From positions 28,039 to 92,038 of the forward strand of contig NZ_CALART010000020.1 in NCBI RefSeq assembly GCF_937888285.1: a DNA stretch of 64,000 nt. Direction: 5' to 3'. The position numbers and the translations under genes were made by a program. Each line of letters starts with the position of its first letter. Position 1 is the first letter of the stretch. Source of the stretch: an uncultured Aquimonas sp. GTDB lineage: Bacteria > Pseudomonadota > Gammaproteobacteria > Xanthomonadales > Xanthomonadaceae. A model generated the notes under the pieces. The model ran no database searches. It had not been told where the DNA came from and saw nothing but the letters and a program-made list of their open reading frames with translations. Positions 1-7,271 of the stretch are shown piece after piece.

Positions 1-875
1 CAGTCGCCAGTGACGGCGAGCAGATGGGTGGGCACGCGGATCTGCGCGGCATCGATCGCATGCAGATCGATCGACTCGGACAAGCGCAGGAAGGCGGTCG
101 CGCTCCAGCGTTCGGCATAGCGACTGCCGCAGCTGGCGAGATAGGCCTCGGAGGCGCTGCGCGCGCGTCCGTTGCTGAGTTCGGTCGGCGCATCGAAACG
201 CTGGGCGAATTCAGCCGGACTGCGGTAGCTCAGCATCGCGAACTGGCGCGCCAGCGACAGACCGAGCTGGTCGGCGCACTGCAGCTGCCCCAGCGCCACC
301 ACCTGCCGCTGCAGGGCGCGGAAGGCAGCGGCGAACGGATGCGGGCGCGGCCCCGCCGACAGGCAGATTAGTCGCTCAAGCCGCTGCGGACAGCGCGCCG
401 CGAAGGCCTGCCCCACCATGCCGCCATAGGAGGCGCCGACGAAGGCGTGCAGGCGGCGGACGCCCAGCAGATCAAGCGCCTGCGCGATCGCAGCCGCCTG
501 ATCCTCGCTGCTGATCGGCGCATCGATGTCGCCCTCGGCGCCCAGCCAGTCGCAGGCGATCAGGCAGTGGCGCTGCGGATCGAGCGCGGGATGCGCATCG
601 ATGAGCTCCTGCCACCAGCCGGGCTGGGCATCGATCTGGTTCGCGCAGACGTGCCGATGCGCGCTGATGCCGCCTGCCACCCATACGGCCGGCAGCTGCG
701 GATCGCCGCTCCACTCCACATGCAGGCGCACGCGGCGCGGCCCGGCATGGCGCATCTCCAGATCGAGCTCGAAGCTGTGCTGTCCGCCCACGGGCAGACG
801 TGAATTCAGTTCAAGCCCGCAACAGTCGGGCTCGCTGTGCGCAGGTGCGCAGGCTTCGGCAGAGGCAAGGGACAT
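1..875 (-). CDS. metX: Homoserine O-acyltransferase (MetX family), partial
   Basis: This alpha/beta-hydrolase-fold enzyme would transfer an acyl group to the hydroxyl of L-homoserine, the committed step of methionine synthesis. The 3' end runs off the left edge, leaving about 291 residues. The nucleophile elbow reads VGASYGGMVG, with Ser149 as the nucleophile; the oxyanion-side segment VAGGISAHRHV lies at about residues 66-76. The visible part stops at VPTHLLAVTGD, which should hold the catalytic Asp; the His lies outside the window. The ATG at 875 follows a CCGGAG Shine-Dalgarno sequence. A SAM-I riboswitch lies just upstream, which fixes the methionine role. MetX proteins use either acetyl-CoA or succinyl-CoA, and which one this enzyme uses cannot be told from what is visible. 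Confidence 0.88.
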   Translation of the reverse strand, partial: MSLASAEACAPAHSEPDCCGLELNSRLPVGGQHSFELDLEMRHAGPRRVRLHVEWSGDPQLPAVWVAGGISAHRHVCANQIDAQPGWWQELIDAHPALDPQRHCLIACDWLGAEGDIDAPISSEDQAAAIAQALDLLGVRRLHAFVGASYGGMVGQAFAARCPQRLERLICLSAGPRPHPFAAAFRALQRQVVALGQLQCADQLGLSLARQFAMLSYRSPAEFAQRFDAPTELSNGRARSASEAYLASCGSRYAERWSATAFLRLSESIDLHAIDAAQIRVPTHLLAVTGD

Positions 876-881
876 GGCGCG

Positions 882-914
882 CTCCGGGTGGACGGTGATC
901 CATCAAGACCGGAG
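882..914 (-). promoter_or_regulatory. Riboswitch expression platform: Shine-Dalgarno and anti-Shine-Dalgarno
   Basis: In the minus-strand RNA, CUCCGG (914 to 909) is exactly complementary to the metX Shine-Dalgarno CCGGAG (887 to 882). It overlaps a 13-nt segment, CCGGUCUUGAUGG (912 to 900), that is perfectly complementary to the riboswitch P1 5' strand CCAUCAAGACCGG (1093 to 1081). The two pairings exclude each other. I infer that without SAM the P1 5' strand captures the anti-Shine-Dalgarno and frees translation. With SAM, P1 closes and the ribosome site is masked. Confidence 0.7.
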
Positions 915-964
915 GCAGGGTCGGAAGCGATTCATGGCGGCGGGTGCGAAACCCTGCACGACAT

Positions 965-1095
965 GCCCATCTTCCGGCTGCGCGCGTCGGTGGGGACGCG
1001 CGCCTGCCGCAGGATTTGGCACCTGCTGGGCGCGTGGCGCGCCTGCAGGTTGCCCCGGCTTCAAAGGGCCTGTCCCTCTGCCGGTCTTGATGGCT
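965..1095 (-). promoter_or_regulatory. SAM-I (S-box) riboswitch aptamer
   Basis: The minus strand carries the conserved SAM-I blocks in order: P1 5' strand with AUCAAGA, AGAGGGACAGGCCC, UUUGAAGCC, GGCAACC, GGUGCCAAAUCCUGC, and a closing GGAAGAUGG that re-forms P1. P1 pairs CCAUC and CCGGC with GCCGG and GAUGG. The aptamer is about 127 nt and ends some 90 nt before the metX ATG. There is no T-rich terminator between it and the gene, which favours control of translation rather than of termination. Confidence 0.93.
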
Positions 1096-1102
1096 GGCCA
1101 GC

Positions 1103-1131
1103 AGTCTGCCGTCGCCTCCGGGCACTGTCAA
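1103..1131 (-). promoter_or_regulatory. Promoter of riboswitch-metX transcript
   Basis: On the minus strand a perfect TTGACA (1131-1126) is followed after 17 nt by CAGACT (1108-1103), a weak -10 with 3 of 6 consensus bases. Transcription would start near 1096-1098, exactly where the SAM-I aptamer begins. That placement supports the assignment. Confidence 0.55.
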
Positions 1132-1135
1132 TCCT

Positions 1136-1157
1136 TTCATCGCGATATAGCGATGAA
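1136..1157. promoter_or_regulatory. 22-bp palindrome between metX and TonB receptor
   Basis: A perfect inverted repeat, TTCATCGC-N6-GCGATGAA, lies four bases upstream of the metX -35 box, where an activator would bind, and 100 bp upstream of the divergent receptor gene. It is AT-rich in its centre (GATATA), unlike its surroundings. I cannot name the regulator. An ArsR- or LysR-type methionine-cycle regulator is possible but unproven. Confidence 0.4.
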
Positions 1158-1257
1158 TATTCCGGTGCGGACTTTCGCCGCGTGCGGGCCGTCATACCCC
1201 TGCAATGCGGCGCCCCGAAAGTGCGCGGCTTGTTAAACAGCCGCTGAAGGCCTCGCC

Positions 1258-4059
1258 ATGCGCACGCCCTGTCTGTCCCCTGCCCTGCTGGCCTGCGCGA
1301 TCGCGCTGGGCTTGTCCGTGAACGCCAGCGTGCTGCATGCGCAGCCCGCCGAGGCGGTGCAGCTCGAAGCCAGCACCGCCAGCGGGCTGTCGGGCCGCGT
1401 GCGCGAAGCGGCACGCAACTACTTTCTCGAGGGCGTGCGCGTGCAGGTCGATGGGCGTGTGGTCTCGACGGACCGCGAGGGCCGTTTCCGTCTGGAGGGT
1501 CTCGCGCCCGGCAGCTACACGGTGCGCGTGGACTTCGTCGGCTACGCGCCGCAGAGCTTCGAGGTCGAGCTGGCCGAGGGCCGCGGCGTCGCTGCCGAAG
1601 TGCGTCTGAGCAGCACCACTGCCGAGACCAGCCTCAACCAGATCGAAGTGCGCGCCACCCGCGAAAGCCAGGCCCTGGCGCTGAACCTGCAGCGCAGTTC
1701 GGAGAACTACAAGAACGTGGTGTCAGCCGACCTGCTGGGCCGCTTCCCGGACGCCAACCTCGCGGAATCGACACAGCGCATTCCCGGCGTGTCGATCGAG
1801 CGCGACCAGGGCGAAGGCCGCTACGTCAACGTGCGCGGCGCCCCGCTGGAGTTCACCAGCGTCTCGGTGGACGGCGTGCCGCTGTCGGCGCCGAACGCCG
1901 CGCGGCGCACGGTCGAGCTCGACACGATTCCGGCCGACGTGATCTCGGCGCTGGAAGTCACCAAGGCGCTGACGCCGGATATGGACGGCGACGCGATCGC
2001 CGGCCAGATCAACATCGTCACCCAGAGCGCGCTCGACCGCGACGGCACCACCCTGCGGGCCTCCGCCGCCACCGGCCGCTACGAGCTGGGCGACGGCGAC
2101 AACGACCGCGCCAATATCACGGTCGGCACGCGCTTCGGCGAGGCCGGCAACGTCGGCCTGCTGCTGGCGGCCTCGGGCAGCCGCGCCGGTCGCTTCACCG
2201 ACAATGTGGAGACGGCCTTCTTCCGCGCGGACGACGGCCGCATCCTGCCGGAACTCACCGAGATCAAGGACTACGAGGGCCAGCGCACCCGCACCGGCCT
2301 GACCGCCCGCTTCGACGCGCGGATCAACGAGGACCACCTGCTGTACGCCATCGGCACCGCCTCGAAGTACCGGGACAAGGAGTACCGCAACACCTTCCTG
2401 ATCGAGTACGAGCGCCACGATGCGGGCAGCAGCGACACCGGCGGCGTCGCCGGCCGCGCCACCTTCGACAAGGAGCTTCGCGAGCGCATCCAGGAACAGC
2501 GCATCCGCACGCTGAACCTCGGCGGCGAGCACTACCTCGGTGACAACCGCATCGACTGGCAGGCCAGCCGCAGCCAGGGCAAGTTCGACATCCCGGCGCG
2601 CCAGCAGTGGATCTTCCGTTCGACCCTGCGGCCGCCGCTGCGCTACGACTACAGCGACCCGGATTTCCCGGTGTGGACGATCCTCAACGCCGACGGAAGC
2701 ACCCGTCAGCAGGGCATCAACCTCGCCGAGAACCTCTATGGCTTCCGTCGCTACAACCAGCGCTTCGAAGATGCCGAAGAGAACGAAACCGGCCTCAAGC
2801 TCGACCTGCAGCGCGAGCAGGGCTGGCTGGGCGAGAGCGGTGAGCTGAAGTTCGGCGCGCGCGCGCGACTGCGCGACAAGCAGAGCAACGACGACCGCAA
2901 CCGCAACGCGGTCGCCGCCGGAACGCCGGCCTATGCCGACCTGCTGTGTCCGCGCGTGTCCAACAACTTCGGTCGCTTCGAATTCGGCCGCGTGCTCTGC
3001 AACGACATCTTCGAGCGCTTCGGCAGCACCGTGCAGAACGCCAACCTGCTGCCGCTGGTGGTGGACTCGACGGTCAACGACTACAGCGCGGATGAGGACA
3101 TCTACGCCACCTATGCCCGCCTCGACGCGCGCTGGAATGCGCTGAGCCTGGTCGGCGGCCTGCGCTTCGAGCGCACCGAGACCTCCGGCCGGGCTTTCCT
3201 CTACGACCTCGACGCCGACGAAGCGGTGCTGCAGGAAGTGGGTCGCGACTACAACAAGCTGCTGCCCAGCCTGCACGTCCGCTACGAGCTGGACGCCGAC
3301 TCGATCCTGCGCGCGTCCTACTCGACGGGCCTGAGCCGGCCGAACTACACCAACACCGTGCCGCGCTTCGTCATCAGCGACGACGACCGCGAGGCCGAGG
3401 CCGGCAATCCGGACCTGAAGGCCACCTACTCGCAGAACCTCGATGTCTCATTCGAGCGCTACCTGCGTCCGCTGGGTCTGCTGTCGGTGGCCGCCTTCCA
3501 CAAACGTCTCGACGACCCGATCTTCGTGGTCAACTCGCTGCTCGGTAGTGGCGACGACGCGCTGCGCCTGACCCGCGCCGAGAACGGCACGTCCGGCAGC
3601 ATCACCGGCCTGGAACTCGCTTGGCAGCAGACCTTCGACCGACTGCCATCGCCCTTCGACGGCCTCGGCGTGTACGCCAACTACACCTATGCCGATTCCG
3701 AGGCCGAACTGCCCTTTGGCATCGGCAAGACCGAGCTGCCGGGCACCTCGCGCGACAACGTCAACCTCGCGGTGTTCTACGAGAAGTACGGCTTCAACGC
3801 GCGGCTGGCCTACAACCTGCGCTCGAAGTTCATCCAGGAGTTCGACGTCTCCGACCGCGACTTCAACGTGTTCTGGGACGAGCGCGCCCTGCTCGACTTC
3901 TCGGCCAGCTACCAGGTGGGCAGCGGCTGGCAGGTGTTCGGCGAGGTCAACAACATCACCGATTCGAAACAGCGCCGCTTCCAGGGCCAGCGCAACCGCG
4001 TGCTTGAGCTGGAGCAGTTCGGACGCTTCTGGCTGGTCGGCCTGCGCTACGAGTATTGA
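1258..4059 (+). CDS. TonB-dependent receptor with N-terminal carboxypeptidase-regulatory-like domain
   Basis: This is an outer-membrane gated channel of 933 residues. A signal peptide covers residues 1-29 (cleavage after LHAQ or nearby). A beta-sandwich carboxypeptidase-regulatory-like domain follows at about 43-120 (LSGRVREAARNYFLEGVRV, EGLAPGSYTV). The TonB plug spans about 130-250 (EVRATRES, FPDANLAESTQRIPGVSI). A long beta-barrel ends in the aromatic residues LRYEY. The plug start with NLAESTQRIPGV is typical of receptors taking up sugar- or organic-bound ligands in Xanthomonadales and Caulobacter. A strong terminator follows, and then a phytase-like lipoprotein gene in the same direction, so an organophosphate such as phytate is one possible ligand (inference). 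No Fur box was recognised upstream. Confidence 0.9.
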   Translation: MRTPCLSPALLACAIALGLSVNASVLHAQPAEAVQLEASTASGLSGRVREAARNYFLEGVRVQVDGRVVSTDREGRFRLEGLAPGSYTVRVDFVGYAPQSFEVELAEGRGVAAEVRLSSTTAETSLNQIEVRATRESQALALNLQRSSENYKNVVSADLLGRFPDANLAESTQRIPGVSIERDQGEGRYVNVRGAPLEFTSVSVDGVPLSAPNAARRTVELDTIPADVISALEVTKALTPDMDGDAIAGQINIVTQSALDRDGTTLRASAATGRYELGDGDNDRANITVGTRFGEAGNVGLLLAASGSRAGRFTDNVETAFFRADDGRILPELTEIKDYEGQRTRTGLTARFDARINEDHLLYAIGTASKYRDKEYRNTFLIEYERHDAGSSDTGGVAGRATFDKELRERIQEQRIRTLNLGGEHYLGDNRIDWQASRSQGKFDIPARQQWIFRSTLRPPLRYDYSDPDFPVWTILNADGSTRQQGINLAENLYGFRRYNQRFEDAEENETGLKLDLQREQGWLGESGELKFGARARLRDKQSNDDRNRNAVAAGTPAYADLLCPRVSNNFGRFEFGRVLCNDIFERFGSTVQNANLLPLVVDSTVNDYSADEDIYATYARLDARWNALSLVGGLRFERTETSGRAFLYDLDADEAVLQEVGRDYNKLLPSLHVRYELDADSILRASYSTGLSRPNYTNTVPRFVISDDDREAEAGNPDLKATYSQNLDVSFERYLRPLGLLSVAAFHKRLDDPIFVVNSLLGSGDDALRLTRAENGTSGSITGLELAWQQTFDRLPSPFDGLGVYANYTYADSEAELPFGIGKTELPGTSRDNVNLAVFYEKYGFNARLAYNLRSKFIQEFDVSDRDFNVFWDERALLDFSASYQVGSGWQVFGEVNNITDSKQRRFQGQRNRVLELEQFGRFWLVGLRYEY

Positions 4060-4077
4060 TCGCCACGCGATCCCTGT

Positions 4078-4108
4078 GGGCCCCGGTCTGTGCCGGGGCC
4101 CTTTCTTT
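4078..4108 (+). terminator. Rho-independent terminator after TonB receptor
   Basis: A perfect 9-bp stem, GGGCCCCGG / CCGGGGCCC, with loop TCTGTG is followed by TTTCTTT. It starts 18 bp after the receptor stop codon. Because it lies before the phytase-like gene, that gene is either expressed by read-through or has its own promoter. Confidence 0.8.
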
Positions 4109-4145
4109 CCGGCGGCCTTCGGGCTCGCCCGCTGCGAGGTGCCGC

Positions 4146-5300
4146 ATGTCCGCCAAATCCACTGTCCCCGTTTGCCTGTTTGCGCTGTCCCTGCTCGCCT
4201 GCAGCCCATCGCCACCTGCGGAGGCCCCCGAGGCAGCCGCGCGCACCGCGGTGGCCAGCGAAAAAGAGCCGGATGAACAGGACGAACCGGATCCGCTGCT
4301 CGCTGAACAGTCTCTGCCCCACACCACTGTCGACGAAGCCTTCCTGACTCCGTTGACGCCCGAGGACAACGTCGACTCGCCGGCCAGCTGGACGGCCCCC
4401 GACGGCGTGGTCTGGCTGATCGCCACCGCCAAGAGCACGCATCGCCTGATGGTCTACCGCGGCGACAGCGGCGCGCTGCTGCGTACGGTTGGCGAGCAGG
4501 GCGCGGCGCTGGGCCAGTTCGATCGCCCGAACGGCGTGTTCGTCATCGACGACCTGGTGCTCGCCGTCGAGCGCGACAACCGCCGCATACAGGTGCTGCG
4601 CCTGCCGGGGTTCACCCCGCTCGGCAGCTTTGGCGAAGGCGAACTGCGCCAGCCCTATGGGCTGTGGCTGCGCCGCAGCGATGGCGGCTACGAGGTCCTG
4701 GTCAGCGATGCCTACATGGATGCCGCCGATGAGGACGCGGTGCCGCCGCTGGCCGAACTCGACCGCCGCTTCCAGCGCTACCAGCTCGCGTTGGCCGGCG
4801 ATGCACTGCAGGCCCGACATCTCGGCAGCTTCGGTGCCACCGAAGCGGCCGGCGCCATCCGCATTCCCGAATCGCTATGGGGCGACGAAGCCCACGACCG
4901 CCTGCTGATCGCCGAAGAGGATCAGGCCGACGGCACGCGCATCAAGCCCTATCGACTGTCCGACCTTGGCTATGCCGGGAGCGACCTCGGCGCCGGCCTG
5001 TTCCGCGCCCAGGCCGAGGGCATCGCGCTGTACGCCTGCGACGACGGCAGCGGCTGGTGGATCGCCACCGACCAGTTCAAGGACCGCTCGCTGTTCCATG
5101 TGTTCGAGCGCGCCAGCCTGGCCCACCTGGGCAGCTTCGCCGGACGCACGGTGGCCAATACCGACGGCGTCTGGCTCGACCAGGGCGCGAGCACGCGCTT
5201 TCCGGAGGGCGTCTTCTATGCGGTGCATGACGACCAGGGCGTCGGCGCCTTCGACTGGCGCGACATCGCCACAGCACTGCAGCTGGGCCGCTGCCCCTGA
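4146..5300 (+). CDS. Phytase-like beta-propeller lipoprotein
   Basis: The product is 384 residues with a lipobox LLAC (Cys19), so it is probably anchored in a membrane leaflet facing the periplasm or cell surface. After a charged linker, the segments NVDSPASW, RPNGVFVIDDLVLAVERDN, FPEGVFYAVHDDQ and FDWRDIA resemble those of beta-propeller (3-)phytases, which release phosphate from phytate using calcium. The calcium and phosphate ligands are not all recognisable by eye, so catalytic activity is uncertain. The ATG at 4146 was chosen because the longer frame upstream lacks a signal sequence. The pairing with the preceding TonB receptor suggests a 'hydrolyse outside, import product' unit (inference). 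Confidence 0.72.
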   Translation: MSAKSTVPVCLFALSLLACSPSPPAEAPEAAARTAVASEKEPDEQDEPDPLLAEQSLPHTTVDEAFLTPLTPEDNVDSPASWTAPDGVVWLIATAKSTHRLMVYRGDSGALLRTVGEQGAALGQFDRPNGVFVIDDLVLAVERDNRRIQVLRLPGFTPLGSFGEGELRQPYGLWLRRSDGGYEVLVSDAYMDAADEDAVPPLAELDRRFQRYQLALAGDALQARHLGSFGATEAAGAIRIPESLWGDEAHDRLLIAEEDQADGTRIKPYRLSDLGYAGSDLGAGLFRAQAEGIALYACDDGSGWWIATDQFKDRSLFHVFERASLAHLGSFAGRTVANTDGVWLDQGASTRFPEGVFYAVHDDQGVGAFDWRDIATALQLGRCP

Positions 5301-5352
5301 GCGGCCGCCCCGCCTGCACCAGCCGCTCGCCGGCACGGACCGACGAAAGTCA

Positions 5353-5382
5353 GTGAACACTTGTTCCGGTTTCAAGGATAAT
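5353..5382 (+). promoter_or_regulatory. fabAB promoter with FabR/DesT-like operator
   Basis: A TGAACA -35 (5354-5359) is followed after 17 bp by a GATAAT -10 (5377-5382). The -35 lies inside an inverted repeat GAACA-CT-TGTTC (5355-5366), context AGTGAACACTTGTTCC. This closely resembles the operators bound by FabR/DesT-type TetR regulators, which sense the unsaturated-to-saturated acyl balance and control fabAB. The operator over the -35 fits repression. Confidence 0.6.
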
Positions 5383-5426
5383 GCCCGGCCTGCCGCACCC
5401 TGCGGCCTATCCGGGACCCGGAACAC

Positions 5427-5936
5427 ATGTTCGACTCTTTCGACCGCGACCAGCTGATCGCCTCGGGCGAAGGCCGCCTGTTCGAAGGCAGCCAGGCGCG
5501 CCTGCCGCTGCCGCCCATGCTGATGTTCGACCGCATCACCCGGATCACCGACGAAGGTGGCGCTCATGGCCAGGGCGAGATCGAGGCCGAGCTCGACATC
5601 CGTCCGGACCTCTGGTTCTTCGCCTGCCATTTCCGCGACGACCCTGTGATGCCGGGCTGCCTGGGCCTGGACGCGATGTGGCAGCTGGCCGGCTTCTACC
5701 TGACCTGGCAGGGTCTGCCCGGCCGCGGTCGCGCGCTGGGCGTAGGCGAGGTGCGCTTCTCCGGCCAGGTGCTGCCGACCGCCAGCCTGGTGCGCTACCA
5801 GATCGACGTGAAGCGGGTGATCCGCCGCAAGCTGAACATGATCGTGGCCGATGCCCGCATGTCGGTCGACGGCCGCGAGATCTACACGGCCAGCGACCTG
5901 CGCGTCGGCCTGTTCACCGACACCTCGGGCTTCTGA
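5427..5936 (+). CDS. fabA: 3-hydroxydecanoyl-ACP dehydratase/isomerase
   Basis: FabA is a hot-dog-fold cytoplasmic enzyme that dehydrates 3-hydroxydecanoyl-ACP and isomerises trans-2- to cis-3-decenoyl-ACP, the branch point into unsaturated fatty acids. It has 169 residues, close to the usual 171. The active-site His68 (ACHFRDDPVMPG) and Asp82 (LGLDAMWQL) are both present. Its stop overlaps the fabB start (TGATG), so the two are translationally coupled. A FabR/DesT-like operator lies about 60 bp upstream. Confidence 0.97.
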   Translation: MFDSFDRDQLIASGEGRLFEGSQARLPLPPMLMFDRITRITDEGGAHGQGEIEAELDIRPDLWFFACHFRDDPVMPGCLGLDAMWQLAGFYLTWQGLPGRGRALGVGEVRFSGQVLPTASLVRYQIDVKRVIRRKLNMIVADARMSVDGREIYTASDLRVGLFTDTSGF

Positions 5937-7153
5937 TGTCTCCGCGCCGCGTAGTCATCACCGGGGCCGGCATCGTCAGCTGCCTGGGCAATGATCTGGC
6001 GACGGTCAGCGCGAACCTGCGCGCGGGCCGCTCGGGCATCCGCCGCTGCGAGGAGTTCGTCGACGCCGGCCTGCGCAGCCAGATCGCGGGCGTGCCGGAA
6101 ATCGATCTCGATGCCCGCATCGACCGCCGCGACCGCCGCTTCATGGGCGATGCCGCGGCCTACGCCAGCGTCGCTCTCGACGACGCCATCGCCATGGCCG
6201 GGCTCGCGCCCAGCCAGATCAGCCACCCGCGCACCGGCCTGGTCATGGGCTCGGGCGGCGGTTCGCCGGCGCACCAGATCGAAGCCGCCGACACGCTGCG
6301 CAGCAAGGGCGTACGCCGGGTCGGGCCTTACCAGGTCACCCGCACCATGGCGTCCACCGTCTCAGCCTGTCTGGCGACGCGCTTCAAGGTGCGCGGCATC
6401 AACTACTCGATCAGCTCGGCCTGCGCGACCTCGGCGCACTGCATCGGCGCCGCCGCCCAGCAGATCGCCTGGGGCCTGCAGGACGTGATGTTCGCCGGTG
6501 GCGGCGAAGAGAACTCCTGGGGCATGGCCAGTCTGTTCGACGGCATGGGCGCGTTGTCCACCAAACGCAATGAGACGCCTGAAGCCGCCTCGCGCGCCTA
6601 TGACGCCGACCGCGACGGCTTCGTCATCGCCGGCGGCGGCGGCGCGCTGGTGCTGGAAGCGCTTGAACACGCGCAGGCCCGCGGCGCGCGCATCCTCGCC
6701 GAGATCGTCGGCTATGGCGCGACCTCGGACGGCGCCGACATGGTGGCGCCCTCGGGTGAAGGCGCAGTCGCCTGCATGCGCCAGGCCATCGCCGGTCTGG
6801 AGCAGCCCATCGACTACATCAACACCCACGGCACCTCGACGCCGCTGGGAGACCTCACCGAGCTGCGGGCGCTTCGCGAAGTGTTCGGCGACTCCATGCC
6901 GCCGTTCTCGTCGACCAAGTCGCTGTCCGGCCATTCGCTGGGCGCCGCCGGCGTGCACGAGGCGATCTACTGCCTCGCCATGCTCGAAGGCGGCTTCATG
7001 GCCGGCTCGGCCAATGTGGACACGCCGGACGAAGGCGTGGGCAAGGCGCCGCTGCTGCGCGCGAGCCGCGAGGCCTCGCTGCGGACGGTGCTGTCGAACA
7101 GCTTCGGCTTTGGCGGCACCAATGCCTGCCTGGTGCTGCAGCGCATGCCCTGA
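5936..7153 (+). CDS. fabB: Beta-ketoacyl-ACP synthase I
   Basis: FabB condenses malonyl-ACP with growing acyl-ACP, including the cis-3-decenoyl product of FabA, and so completes the anaerobic unsaturated fatty acid route. The 405-residue thiolase-fold protein has the catalytic triad Cys163 (SSACATSAH), His298 (NTHGTSTPLGD) and His333 (SGHSLGAAG), and the C-terminal SFGFGGTNA loop. The ATG at 5936 overlaps the fabA stop, making a two-gene operon that ends at the hairpin at 7183-7208. Confidence 0.97.
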   Translation: MSPRRVVITGAGIVSCLGNDLATVSANLRAGRSGIRRCEEFVDAGLRSQIAGVPEIDLDARIDRRDRRFMGDAAAYASVALDDAIAMAGLAPSQISHPRTGLVMGSGGGSPAHQIEAADTLRSKGVRRVGPYQVTRTMASTVSACLATRFKVRGINYSISSACATSAHCIGAAAQQIAWGLQDVMFAGGGEENSWGMASLFDGMGALSTKRNETPEAASRAYDADRDGFVIAGGGGALVLEALEHAQARGARILAEIVGYGATSDGADMVAPSGEGAVACMRQAIAGLEQPIDYINTHGTSTPLGDLTELRALREVFGDSMPPFSSTKSLSGHSLGAAGVHEAIYCLAMLEGGFMAGSANVDTPDEGVGKAPLLRASREASLRTVLSNSFGFGGTNACLVLQRMP

Positions 7154-7182
7154 GCTGCTGGGAATCAGCGAAGAGGCAAAAG

Positions 7183-7208
7183 AAAACCCCGGGCAAGCCC
7201 GGGGTTTT
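7183..7208. terminator. Bidirectional terminator between fabB and TonB receptor
   Basis: A perfect 12-bp inverted repeat, AAAACCCCGGGC / GCCCGGGGTTTT, with a 2-nt centre has a T-run on both strands. It lies between convergent fabB and the minus-strand receptor and should stop transcription from both. Confidence 0.82.
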
Positions 7209-7271
7209 CCGTATGCAGCCAAGTCTGTTCGGAGAGCCCGCCCGGCTCATGGACCGGGCGGGCCGCCTTGA

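Noticed and set aside
1125..1140. Pho-box-like CTGTCAA ... CTTTCAT before the TonB receptor and phytase-like gene
   Set aside because: The two half-sites are nine bases apart, not eleven, and the first coincides with the metX -35 box, so a PhoB site is not supported.
1723..3276. Long minus-strand open frame of 517 codons opposite the first TonB receptor
   Set aside because: It is a GC-rich antisense shadow without family features; the plus-strand receptor is clear.
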